DNA from: Loxodes magnus
Lineage: Eukaryota > Ciliophora > Karyorelictea > Loxodida > Loxodidae
Reading direction: 5' to 3'
NCBI GenBank assembly: GCA_946699065.1
Contig: CAMPDV010000273.1
Span: 338,814 to 402,813, forward strand
DNA: 64,000 bases
Below are positions 1-12,195 of this stretch, in pieces. The notes beneath the pieces are model-generated. The model ran no database searches and had not been told where the DNA came from. It worked only from the letters and a program-made list of their open reading frames with translations. Numbering within the stretch: the stretch's first letter is position 1; every line of letters begins with the position of its first letter. A program made the translations under genes and the position numbers.

Positions 1-1506
1 AGATAAAAATTTATTTATCGCTTTGTCAAAATAAATATTGTAAATAAGGTAATTTTTATAATATAAAATGAAAGATATAATTTATAAACTTTTATAAGTA
101 AAATATCTCCTAAGATTGGTAAGTTATAAACAGGAAAATATTAATAAGATTATGATTTAATTAAAAATAATTAATTTAAACAAACAAGTTTGATAGAATG
201 AGTAAGTATCTACTTTGATATATCAAATTTTAAAATTATTGCTTATAAAGTCTAAAGCAAAGAAAGAATATTTCAATGTATTATGATTAAATTTATCTAT
301 AAGCTAGATAAAGATTTGCATCTTTTTTAGTTTAATAAAAAGAAAACATTATAATTTCTAGTACAATTATTACTTATAATTCAGTGTGAAAATAGGCTAT
401 AATTAGATAAATTTGCAAAGTCTGATCTGCACTCTGTATTTTTAAAATTCTTGATAATTGATTAAAGATAAATTTTATTTAAAGATATGTGAGAATCTTA
501 ATTTTATAAGATCTATTATGTTTTATTACAAATATAGCTTCAAAGTAATTTAAATTATTTTAATTCATAATTAATAATAAGCTAAGGCTTTTATTCTAAA
601 TTCATTAGATTATAAAATTTTTGCTTCTATTTATTCTAAATTAACTACTAAATTTATATACTAAACTTATTATTATATACAGTCTATTTAGAACATCTAA
701 AGCAAAAGTTTTTCTTCAAAGAAGTTTCTATTAATTATATAAGCATTAAAATTTAATTGAAATATCTAAGCTAAATTTATTTCTAAAATTGATAAATTTA
801 AGATAAAAATAATTTTTTTCAGAATTTGCTAAACCTTGCAATACATAGAAAGAAGAGAATTCTTAATATCCTTTTCTTGCTAAATGTCTTAAATTATTAG
901 TATTTATGAGTCTCAGTAATTACTAAATTAAAGATTTAGGCCTTTATTTAATTGAAGCTCAATAATTTAGGTCTTTAAATGAATAAGAAATATTATAATA
1001 AATTTTAGTTGGGCAGAATACTTTTATTTAAACTCCTTTAATCATGTAATTTATCTAAATAAGCTAAGAAAATAGATATTTATTAGAAGTTCTAATAATC
1101 TGGAATAAGATAAAATAAATTTTAAGTATATCTATATCTGTTTTGACGAAATTCACTGAAAAAAAGAAAATAAACTTTAATTTTTATATTTTAAATAAAA
1201 ACTTTCTGATAAAATAAAGAATTAGAGTGTCAATCAATTAACTTCCCTAAAACTAAAGAGTATTTGATTTGACTTACTTTAATCCTAAAATAAATCTTAA
1301 GTTAAAAATTATTTTTTGAGTATATTGAACTGTTTTAAAATTAAATAATTACTCTTACCTTTATTAACTATTTATTATTTTATTTTTTAAAACTTTTAAT
1401 ATATCCTTTTCTAAAGTTCTTTTATTAGTTTAAATTAAAAGTAATATCTTCATATAAAGAAATAATTAGAATAAAATTGTTTTGTTTTAACTAATTTTTT
1501 GATATC
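1..1506. other. AT-rich flank downstream of kinase copy A, no gene seen
   Basis: No protein motif or RNA gene is visible. It is the inverted paralogue of 29350-30856, and the same family recurs, more diverged, at 51690-53080, so it is the conserved downstream flank of the kinase unit. Confidence 0.7.
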
Positions 1507-3731
1507 TCATATATCAACACCTTCATGGCTATAACTAACTTTGAAGAATTCGAAAACTGTTGATATTATTTTTTTATCACTTGACGGTTTAAAAAGTTCT
1601 TAGTTCATTCCTGATTAGATACACTTCTGAATATCGTATTAGTCTGCGTAAGCTGTGTATCCTAATATTGCTCCTTAGTATCCCATCTTCCTTATTTTTT
1701 AAGTTGCTTTCTGTCCGTCCATTATTGGCATTTCGCAATCCATTATTATTGTCACATAATTATTGCAACATTTTCTTTTCATTTGTGCTTATACTTTTTT
1801 AACTGCTTCTAACCCATCTTTCGCTTCTTCTATTTTGTAATAATTCTTCAGAATATCTGATAATATCATTCTAATTATTTCGGAATCATCAACTAAGAGA
1901 ACTTAAGCACAATTGCACTTATAAGCATAAAGTTTTTGAATATTTTAAAAAGGAGTATTTCATATAGCACTTTCAGATTATGTTTCAACGATTTCGTAAC
2001 TTTTTGATGTAATATGACTACTTCTTGAGTCATCCTATATAAAGAACTAAAATTTAAATATATTGGTATTTTTCTTTCTCTTTTTAGTTATTTCTTTCTC
2101 TCCTATTTATAAAGAAATCTATTATGAGATATAAAAGTCAATTTCTAAGCCTTTAGCGTGTTTTATCTCACCTTCTTCAGGAAATTAGAACTAAGTTCCA
2201 ATATTTATTGGTTCTATATCCTCATATCTTTAATCAACTACTTTCATTTTTATTATTTGGAATTATCTTTATGTTGACTTTTATTTTGAAAAGTATGCAC
2301 ATATGTTGATAAATCCTTTCTTTCGTATTTATTAAGGAGTTTTGAAGTAACGACAACTATAATCTAAATTCTTTTTTAGTCTCCTTAAATAACAGCAGGT
2401 ATTTAGTTATTTATATCAATGTTTATTTATAATCCTTTTCTTTTGGCTTAAAAGTCTATTATATTAACACATTTTTTTACTATTTTCTAAAGATTAAAGT
2501 TTTCCATCTAAACTTCAAATTTATGATTCTAGATTTCTGTTATATCTTATATCTAAAGAATTTTATTCGTTAGAAATTAAGTTTCGCTTTTAATTATTCG
2601 TATGGTATTAAAGCAGTTTTCAATATCAGATTATTAATCTTAACTTTGGAACTATGGTTAGCTTAAAATTGATTTAAGTCGCTTATAGCAGCTTTGAATA
2701 GCTGTAATAGGATGCCTAACTTCATGATTAAGAGATCTGAGGAAAAGAGTTTTATATTTATTTTCCGATTTAATTTGCTCTAACTTGATTATATGAGTTA
2801 TATCTATTAAGTTTAATATCAAGCACCTCTTTCCAAACCATTCTGTATTATAAGCACTAATTTCGATAATTTTATCTTCTTTTGATCCAATAGCTAAAGC
2901 AGGAATTGTTATATTGTTAATTTTAATTTGTTCTTGTTAATATTACTTACACATATAAAAATCTTCTAGATCATTATAAAAATTATCTTATTTTTTATTA
3001 GTAAATTTAGGTTTTTAATATTAGCTTTCTTCAAGAGCTTGGATTATTTCACTGTTTGACATATTTGAGAATACTATTTTATTTTATTGTTAGAGTAGTA
3101 AATTTCGTAGAAGTCTAATACAATTATTCCTGAAGATGTTGTTTCGTTGATAAATTTTTAGTGCTTATTAGTTTAGACAAGGTTATTCCATTATTTGAAA
3201 GCAAGTTAATTGTCGCAGTAGTTGCAAGTAGTTAAAAGTCAATTAACACAAATCATTACTAAATAGGACATAAACATTTCAAAGTCTTGTTATTGTAAGT
3301 AATTTTCTTTCCAAGTAATATAGAGTCATACAATGGAATTAGCGAAAAGGATAAGGCACTAAAATATATACTTCTAAACTAATTTATTTGCTAGGCTTTA
3401 AGCAAACAACAAATAAATAAATCCTATTTCATATTTCTTCAAGACTGCTGTGAAAACTATTCCTTTTACTGTCAATACTAAAAACACAAAGGACCCAATA
3501 GTTTAAAAGTAAAAGGCTAGCTTTTTACTAGCCATAAAAGTAAGCGAAGATATCAAAAGACTTTTTCATAATTCCAATACAAGATCAGTTTGCGAAGTGT
3601 TCCATATAATTTCTTTAAAAATCCCCATTGTAATGATAGGAAAAAGGGAAAGCCAACAACGCGAAGAATACGCCTATCCTAAGTTTAATAAATTAATTAT
3701 AATTAACAAAGTCCATATAATTTACCTTCAT
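1507..3731 (-). pseudogene. Hybrid histidine kinase, decayed copy A
   Basis: Membrane-bound hybrid sensor kinase paralogue, read with UAA/UAG=Gln and UGA=Trp. Hydrophobic segments are followed by a PAS-like region, the His-box Asn-His-Glu-Val-Arg-His, and a C-terminal receiver whose Met-Asp-Cys-Glu-Met-Pro phosphoacceptor motif is intact. The start is the ATG at 3731, aligned with copy B. The end is a TGA at 1507-1509 that aligns with TGA in copies B and D. Compared with intact copy C the frame changes at least three times: near the N-terminus, between membrane and PAS parts (unless 3052-3074 is a tiny intron), and around the ATPase N-box. It keeps the PAS-to-His-box frame where copy B has lost it. 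The PAS, His-box and receiver regions are well conserved, so decay looks recent. Confidence 0.8.
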
Positions 3732-6700
3732 CTTATCTTTATTATTTTGAAAAAAAATTAAATAAGTTAGAGTATAAATTCCTTAATGAAATTATACAAA
3801 AAATCATTAATTATAATTAATTTCTCTCCTGTAATATTCAGGTTTATATATCTAATTTTAATCTTAAGCAAATTTGGTTTAAATTTTAATTTAAATATTT
3901 TTGCTTCTTATATTTATGCCTCTGCAAATATTTCTTAGTTTTTTCTTAATAAAAAGATTGTAAGAATAAATAGATTTAATTACATAAAGAAGCTAAATTG
4001 ATTATATAAATTCTAGTAGTTTATTAAAATTTAAATAGTTATGAATCATATATTAAATTTAAGTGTCTTAGATATATTTAAATATATCATTACCTGGCAA
4101 TACATTAATTTTTATATTTTTAAATTAACTAAAGGACATCTCTACTTCAGTTAATTAAAAGGTTTACTAATTCTGTATAGAATTAATTTGAAAAACTAGT
4201 GTATTGAATGAAAATAATTTCTGAAGCCTTTTTCTTGTTCTGCATAATTAAAATTTTATTTGCTGTTTCAAAGTTGATTAAAATTTAAGCTGGTTAAATG
4301 ATGTGGTAATAAAATAAATATATTTAACTAAAAATAATTGATAGCAATAAATAATTAGAGAAGGTCTTAACTATAAAGCACATTAATTTATATGATTTTA
4401 TTACATTTATTTAAGCTTAGTTATTGTATATGTAGTGATAAATCATTATTTGCTATGATTGGTTTAAAAAGATTTTTACTACTAAATTTATTTAATTTCA
4501 TTATATTTGCGCTATATTTAAATCAGATTCATTTTAGAGTTGGAGAAAGATTGTCTAAAATTAGGCTTAATGATATAAGCTTAAACTCTAAATAACTAAA
4601 TATTAATAATTAACTTATTTTTCAACTTATTCATTTTATAAAGTCTTATAATTACATTATATTACTATGATAGCCACCATTTAATTTCAACCTCAAAGCA
4701 AATAATTTTAAGATAGATTGCTGATTTATATTTTCTTTTGTAAAAATTAGAGGTTTTCTTAAGGAGTTTATAGTATTCTTAAAGCAAAGGCATTTGGAAT
4801 TATAAACACATTTTATTTAAATTTTAGTTTTAAAAGTAAACTAGATTCTTATAAACTTGAAAGTATTTATGATCCACTAATACACTCCTTAATTATAAAA
4901 TATCTTTAGATTATGAAATTTTCTCATTTGTCAATAAGTATAAAACAGAAGAAAGTAAAGAAAATTTAATTTTAAAAGCATTAAAAATATAATTATTAAG
5001 AAGATAAAATAAAGTATACTAAAAGCAAATTTCTTCAATTATAATAAACTTTATAACTATTAAACTGGAATTAAGTATTTAGTGCTTTTCTTAATATTTT
5101 GGTATACATCAAATTGTTAATTAGGAAGTTAACTTGAAAATGTAATTTTTAACTTTAGATCAAATAATTAAATGAGATTGCAAGTATTTCATTTTTAATT
5201 TAAAATTTCGTTAATCTTCTTTCAAACGAAACTTGAAAGTTTTTAATTTAAAAAATATCCTAAAACTTCTAAAGACATATTCCTTATGACTTATTTATCT
5301 AAATCTGAATTAATGTTGATTAATAAAATAAGAATAGAGAAGAATTTGATATAAACACAAAATTATCTAAAATTATAATTGCAATTTGAGCCCTTAAAGT
5401 GGTATTATATAATATCTTAAATTTAATAGGTATTATTAAAATTCACATTACGATATCGTTTAAAGTATAATAAAATGTAAATAAAAAAGTGATTGTAAGG
5501 ATATAAATAAAAAGAGTAAGTATTTAATCATATCACTCTAAAATAAAATTAGTTTTTATTCTGTGTAAATATGTAGTTTTATAGAAGTATGAAACTAAAA
5601 TGAAGGAAAAATGAATATCAATCTACTATGAAGATATACTTTAGAATAAGGAAGGCATATTATATAAATATTGGCAAATAAGATTTTAAGGAGATTATAT
5701 CAATATTAAAATAATCAAAAGGTAACAAATTATTTGGAATTAAAATTTTAATATTTAATAAAAGACCTAAATTAATTTAAACTTTTAGTAAAATAATTTT
5801 ATTTATATACTTTAATAAATATTTATCAAAAAGAAAATTATTTCATAGTTATAACAATAAAAAGGAATAATAAATTTATTAATCAAATCATAAAAAGAAG
5901 GTAAATAAAAACATATAGATTCCTCTAACTATAAACTTAAATAATGCTATACCTTCTAAGTTAAATAAATTTATTCCTAGATATTGGCTGCTAAAGTTTA
6001 AACATTTTATTTATTTAATAATTAATTAGGATAAAAATATAGAAATCTCAAATTGTATAGAGATTACTTACATGGAATAAAATTAATAAAATAATAATAA
6101 TGAAATTGAGAAAGGCGAAATAACCTTGAGATTTTTAATTTAATTATCTAAAAAATTAAAAATTAAATCAATTTTTATTCTACAAAATATCCATTCTAGA
6201 AACTTTTTTTGCTATGCTTATTTGTATTTTTTACCTAGAGAGGAATATTTTTCAAATAAATTGTATATAAAAAAATACTTATCGAAACACTATAATTTTC
6301 TCTAATCCTAAAGTTATATCAGGATTGCTATAAAATGAATTGAACAAGTAATTAGTTAAGATAACTAGCGAAGAAAAGAGCTTAAGATATATACTTAGTT
6401 TTCTAAAAAGAAAAAATAAAAATTTAGAATCTTAAAGCTTTATAAGTTATTTTTAATTAAATCTTCTAAATATAATATCTTTTATACAAATAGAAATTTA
6501 GGACTGATTATATTTTATGAATTTAATAGTTTTTATTTTTTATTTTTGTGAAATGAAAATGGTATCTTAAGGTATAACTAAGGAGTTAAAGTCTTATAAT
6601 AATAATATATTATATTATTTATTTTAGCTAGTAAAAATATTTATGATATATCGATTCTTAGTTTTTGATAGCTATAGTTAAGATATTTATTTTTAATTAA

Positions 6701-8550
6701 TTGAAAAGCTTTATATTTTATTAGTTTTAAATATAAAGAAATACCTTCATAATATTAAAAAGTCAGATTTATATCAAAAGATTTCCTTTTTATGCTTATG
6801 CTAGTAAACTATATTAAAGCTTTGCAAATATATCTTTAAAAAGCTAAAATTTAGTTTAAGAGGTATCTTCTAATGATTACAGATTTAAGTGTTTATAAAT
6901 AATGTAAAAGCTGATATAGATATATGGTGCTCAATTAAAGAAAATAAGTTTATTTTTAATTTTTAGATAAATTTAAAATAATTTAATACATAAATTCTAA
7001 GAACAAATATGATTAAAGAAATATTTATTATTTATTAATATCAATCTTAAAAATACCTTCTCACATAACAATTTCTTTCTAATTTGTAAGAATATTTTCC
7101 TTACTTTCTTTGGTTAAGAGAACACTATTTCAATTTTTTAAGCAAGTTATATCTCTTATTTATCTAAAAGAGGTAAATAGTATATTTAAATTAATTATTT
7201 TAATGTACGGCAAAAGAGAAAAATAAGGTGTAATTTTAAAATATGATATACAACAAAAAAATTTAGAATTTAATAAAAATGGAATATTTAGATAAAAGTT
7301 ATATAAAATAAAGAAAAATATTAAAAAATATATATATAATAAACTGTAAATGTTTAATTAGCTTAAGATCCTAAGCTTTCCTAATATATAAAATAACTAA
7401 AAAGCAAAAAATTAAAGAATAGTATATTATATTTATTTTACATTTATTTTTTATCTTTATTTTATTATTTTATTTTTGTCTAAAGTTAGAATAATTTTTG
7501 CTAAGTAAAGCTATAAAATACTTAGTAATATAAAATACATTCATTTAGTTATAAAATTTAAATTATGACTATTTGAAAATTAATTTAAATTTAGCATTAT
7601 AAGTATAATCATACTTATATTAGTTTTAGCTTAGATTAATTTTATTATTACTAAATAGTTAAATATCAAATGCTTTAATTTTGTTTGAAAGAATCTCGTG
7701 CCTATAATAAATTTTTTAAACCTTTAGTCAAATTAAAATAATTCGCAATTAACTACATAAATAATCAGCTAAAAATAGTAGAAAGTAAGCAAGTAAATAA
7801 TTTTAAAATTTGGAGAAAAAGAAAGTTATACAATTAAATTAACTATATTGTAAATCTTAGAAGAGATATGTAAAATTTAATTTATATAAAGTATAAAAAT
7901 CTAGATTAGCTAACATTTTGCTATTAAACTTAATTAAATTTTTTAAATTTAGAAGTAGAATTTCTATTTTAGCTTTATAATAAAAGGAAATTAATTACTA
8001 ATAAAAAAATTTAAAAGCTATAAAAACCAGACAGCCATAAAATTGAAACTTTATCATAGGGTACCTAGCATCACTTTTATTATCTTGATAATTATCTTTT
8101 ACAAGTAATTAAATATATCAAATATAATTTAAAATCTATTATTTATACACAAGAAAAAATTATATTATGCTTTATTAAATTTATTTCAGGTTATAAATAT
8201 TAAAATGTTGATAGTTTAAAAATAATTGCTTATTTTTTTAATTTTAAGACAATCAATCATTAATATGGAATTTTAGAATAATTAATTTTAACAAATAATT
8301 ATAATTGTATCAATTGCTTAAATTTATTTTTAATTTTCTTAAATTTTAAATTATTTTCTTTTGTTTTGCCTTTTTAATACTTGATTAACCTTTAAATTTT
8401 ATCTATAAGCATAAAAAGTATAATTAAAATTACACTTATTTAGTAAGTATCAATATACTAAATTAGTATTTTTATTTATCCTTTTATATAATCTAAATAA
8501 TTTAATATAAAAACCTTAATAAAGTAAAGGTATTTTATACTTCTATAAGT
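3732..8550. other. AT-rich upstream flank of kinase copy A, no gene seen
   Basis: About 4.8 kb of very AT-rich DNA, present inverted at 22346-27126. A 67-codon open frame at 4392-4595 is carried unchanged in the other arm, but it has no recognisable domain and the surrounding DNA is equally conserved, so I do not call it. No convincing promoter, RNA gene or transposon feature was seen. Confidence 0.6.
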
Positions 8551-8866
8551 ACTACCAGAATCTGTTTAATTGTCCGGAGTAGTCGCGATACTCTGTTACG
8601 CCGGCGGCGGGACAACGTGCAGATGGCGAGTTTGGGAGGTGGGCAGAGGGGGTCATCAGGCTAATTCAGGGTTTGTCCTAGTCACGTCAGGGAACGGCAT
8701 CGGGGCTTCATGGAAGTGATGTGTCGAGGCTGTTAAAGAGAGAGGGATTGCCTCAGGCTGGAAACAGAGCAGGGAAAACTCTCCGTCCTTGATAATGGCG
8801 GGATCGCAGACTCCACGTAGTCCGACTCTGCTTACCCACTAAACCACGAGTTCCACATCTGCATTT
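8551..8866 (-). mobile_element. GC-rich A-box element, copy 1 (SINE or ncRNA)
   Basis: A sharply bounded GC-rich island of about 315 bp in very AT-rich DNA, reverse complement of 22021-22345 and nearly identical to it and to 49740-50063. On the minus strand it starts with an A-box-like TGGTTTAGTGG followed about 33 bases later by a degenerate B-box-like GTCTGCGATCCC. This fits a tRNA-derived SINE or another pol III transcript. No full cloverleaf can be drawn and no terminator is clear. It sits near the inner end of the palindrome arm. Confidence 0.6.
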
Positions 8867-8972
8867 TGCTATTTTTAGGATTCAATAATATTTCTATAAT
8901 TAGGAGAAAATAAAAATATACTAAAACAAATTTTTATTAGCTAGATTAGTAAATTAAATTTCAACCCATGAT

Positions 8973-9640
8973 CAATAACACCTTCTTTGAGGAAATAGAC
9001 GAAGTCCGCCTTACTCAAGGAGGTAGCAGATTTCAATTCTTTTGCCCAGATGACTTTGGAATAACTCATTAAGATGGTACTGAACCTTGAAAAAGAGGTT
9101 AAGAAACTTTGAAAGGAAAATACCAAACTGACGGAGTAAATCTAACATGGGCTCTAAGATATGCTTGAATCGAGAATGGTAAATTAGTAGAGGGAGCTCC
9201 TTTTGGCCTACCAGCTAGAATAGTTCAACCAGAAAAACTCCTAAATATAGAATATTAAAGAACAAAGCCGGTATATTGAAAGTATTCTATAAAGTTAGAA
9301 GAGTAACTAAAATTAAATAGTCTAGTAGACCAAAATATGGGACATTAAAATTAATATTGAAAAAGAACAAAGAAAATAATAAGCAATAATTATCTAATAA
9401 GAATAAAAAACCTAGAAAAGATATTACTATTGTAGCGGCTGGTATATGCGTGGAAACTGCAAGAAATTTAAGCAATTCAAGAAATAATACTGAAACAGAG
9501 AGATCGAGAAGGCTCAAATATTATGGTGTAATCAAGTTGGGAGAATCTACAAGAGAAGATTTACGACGCTCCACTCATAATAAAGAAAAAAAACCAAGAA
9601 GGAGCAGAGATTTTTAAAGAAGAATAAGATATTTAGAAAT
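8973..9640 (+). pseudogene. Decayed ORF1-like coiled-coil protein, copy 1
   Basis: With UAA/UAG=Gln and UGA=Trp, one frame gives a long Gln/Glu/Lys coiled coil (core Leu-Glu-Lys-Glu-Val-Lys-Lys-Leu at about 9085) followed near 9425 by a Cys-Ser-Gly-Trp-Tyr-Met-Arg-Gly-Asn-Cys stretch, which looks like a CCHC zinc knuckle that has lost its first Cys and its His. The frame is supported by the paralogue at 31200-31890 and by the related protein at 11880-12190, which aligns over the same coil. It resembles LINE ORF1 RNA-binding proteins. Function is inferred from that architecture. It is probably the remnant of an ORF1-only retroelement. Confidence 0.5.
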
Positions 9641-10639
9641 TTTTTGAGTGGCATCTACATTGACTGTCGCAACGATTTTTAAATATAATTATATACATAA
9701 ATAAATATTAGGCTATTTTATATTAATAGAAGAAAATGAAAAAATATATTTCCTTAGTTTAAAATTATAGTTATTTAATAATGATTTTATTTTTAATACA
9801 AGCAAGAAATTTCATTTATTAAGAGATTTAAATATATTATTTAGAAAATTAAAAAATTTATCTTAAAATTTATATATTCTCATTTTATAATTCAAACAAA
9901 ATTATAATTAATATATAAGCTTAATTAATAACTAGTAGAAAAATAGAAAATATTAAGTTATTAAATAAATATACTAAGTAAGCAATAATTTTCAAAATCA
10001 TTTAATTGAGTTCATTATTGTTATCTTACTGTTTGGAATATAATACATTTTTTTTATCGTATTGTAAATAAATAGCTTCTTTAAGTTATTTTTAGCATTC
10101 TAATAATTTTATCAATTATAAAATAAATATTATTTAAGGTAATCAAATTATTTCATCATATTTTAGTCAACTTAAAGGTATAAAGTTTTTGGAAACAGGA
10201 TATTTAAAATTTAAATATACGTATCTTAAATTTTTTCTAGAACAGTAGAAACAAAAAATGTTTAGTTAAAAAAAAATATATAGTAGCAAAAATACTGAAG
10301 AGATAAATGAAAAATATTATAAATATATATTTATAATTTATTCTTAGTAATTAGTTTTTTTAATGCAAAGTAAATTTATAAAATAATTTAATGCTTTTAC
10401 ATGCATTTTTATAATTTTAAAAAAATAATTATAAGGATATTTTTTCTTAAAAAATGCTAATATATCCTTTCTAAAGATTAGAATAAATAATCCATAAAAT
10501 TTAGTTTAGATATTTACAAATAAAATCTAAATATAAGATTGAAATTTGAAAGGTGATAAATATTTTTAATTAATTTCCTTAAAATAATAGTAATAATTTC
10601 CTTAAAATAATAGTAATAATTTATATTTAAATGTTAAAT

Positions 10640-11400
10640 TTTTAGCTTCCCCTTTAGTTTTTAACTAGTACATAAGCCATTTTGTTTATGTGGATGAATA
10701 TCATTTCCTTTTTTTATATATGGTAGGTTACCACCATATCTTCAGCTTTTGTTAAAATTTTCTATTTATGAGATCCATTTCAGTCATTAGAATTTATCCA
10801 TCGTCTTTTATATTCTTTATTGTTATCTTATCTTAAGTTTCATGAACAGCATTTTTAAGAATATGATTATTTACTATAATTTTTTTTGGTTTTATCTATT
10901 TTGAAAAAAAAATTTCCAATTATTCTATTCTCTTTACCAAATTTAATTCAATTTTATCATCTTTTTTTATATTTTGATAATCTAGTATTACTTTTTCGTT
11001 TTCTTTAATAATGTTTTATTATTTTTTTAATATCAGTATGATTGATAGTATAGTTACACTCTACTACTAAATTATTTTAGATTACTATCGACTTAGTATT
11101 AATAGATCATTGCTTTGATCTTCAATGTTTTTCATTAAATTTTGGTTTTCCCCTTAAATTTAAATTACTTCTTCATACTTTTAAAATAAGTTTTTCATTT
11201 TATCTAGCTAATGTTAGAGTTTTTGATCAGCTTCATTCTTAGATTTTTTATTTCAACAAATCTAAGCATAACTTAACCCTCAGATGAAGAATTGACTTTT
11301 CTTTTTGCTATTGATTTTCTACATTTCTTTCTCTACTTTCCCCTTATTTTTTTAAGTATATTCTTTGAAAGATAAATAGTTACTCCGTTTTTCGATTTCT
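10640..11400 (-). pseudogene. Basic plus coiled-coil ORF (ORFX), decayed copy 1
   Basis: Reverse-strand relative of the intact ORF at 53081-53890. The N-terminal part has a Lys/Arg-rich segment, then a Ser-rich linker, then a Gln/Glu-rich coil, and the C-terminal part matches the other copies with a frame change. The family has no domain I can name. Basic-leucine-zipper proteins were considered, but the Asn-x7-Arg signature is absent. Confidence 0.45.
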
Positions 11401-11681
11401 TAAAATGTATTAATCTAAAATTTATAAAAGTTTAAAATATAATAAACCTGGTGAAGAGATGTATCTTTAAATCAGAAAAAGAAATGATATATTTATAAAA
11501 ATAAAATATGTTATTTAGTTTCTAAAAATAGTGCAAAGCATTAGTTTAAATTTTAATTAATATAATTAGAAATTAAACTAATAAATAACTATAATAATTC
11601 TATTTATACTAATTAAGATTAAAATTTTATTTTTAATTTTATTTCAAAAAAAGATAATTAAACATTAAAGTCTGCAAAAAT

Positions 11682-12195
11682 AAAATGGAACATCCGATAA
11701 GGTTTTTTAAATACATCTTCTTAAGTCAAAAAAGAAGAGAGGAAGCAAGATGCCACTTCTTCTTACCACATGTCTTCTTATAACTAATTTTCTTCTTATC
11801 AAGAAATAACGTAATAACTAAAATAAGGTAAGAGATAAAAACTTACTCCTCCAACTACTTGAAATGACAAGGAAATAATAGGAAATCTTCATGAATCAGG
11901 CAGTGCGAAAGTTCAAATTTTGAAAGGAGAAAGTTGACATTACTCAACAAGCTCTAATGGTTGTCAGCCTCCAGAAAGAGGTTCAAAAACTAAAGACTTT
12001 GAATGGAAATTTAAGACTTGAATAAAAAGAGCAAAGAGAAGACCTGAATGAGACAAGCTAAGAAACTACGAAAGGGAAATGTAAACATTTTGAAATTTTC
12101 AATAGAATAAGACAGACAATTGCACATTTAACAGAACAATTTTTAAAATAAGAGGATAAACTATCAAAAACAGAGCTGAGTAAACTGGAGCAATA
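11682..12195 (+). mobile_element. 5' part of a LINE-related element (leader plus ORF1 coil)
   Basis: It begins with a leader laid out like the LINE leaders at 16552 (minus) and 32406 (plus): an AAAATGG start, a GGTTTTTT run, and a hairpin, here made of TCTTCTT and AAGAAGA arms. From about 11880 one frame encodes a coiled coil (Leu-Gln-Lys-Glu-Val-Gln-Lys-Leu) that aligns with the ORF1-like proteins at 8973 and 31200. It stops abruptly at 12195/12196, where the inverted LINE piece begins, so its 3' part is missing or displaced. Confidence 0.55.

Larger units (their letters stand above)
1..8920. repeat. Left arm of 8.9-kb imperfect palindrome
   Basis: This arm reads as the reverse complement of 21937-30856, with the pairing axis near 15428. 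Spot comparisons at the outer end, across the kinase gene, at the GC-rich element and at the inner end show only a few substitutions and small indels per hundred bases, so the copies are old enough to differ and are not an assembly fold-back. It contains kinase copy A, its upstream flank and one GC-rich A-box element. The window starts inside or at the edge of the arm, so the outer boundary is unknown. Confidence 0.93.
8950..11660 (+). repeat. ORF1-like block, copy 1
   Basis: Direct repeat of 31170-34860 after removal of the 1.03-kb insertion at 32406-33437. It contains a coiled-coil/zinc-knuckle-like ORF1 on the plus strand followed by a different coiled-coil ORF on the minus strand. It lies between the left palindrome arm and the LINE pieces. 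A short local tandem duplication (two 25-bp units starting TAATTTCC) lies at 10570-10620 and is single in the other copy. Confidence 0.85.

Noticed and set aside
4392-4595. 67-codon open frame, identical in both palindrome arms (also 26262-26465 minus)
   Set aside because: The whole arm is conserved to a similar degree, the frame has no domain, and absence of UAA/UAG/UGA is not evidence of coding in this code.
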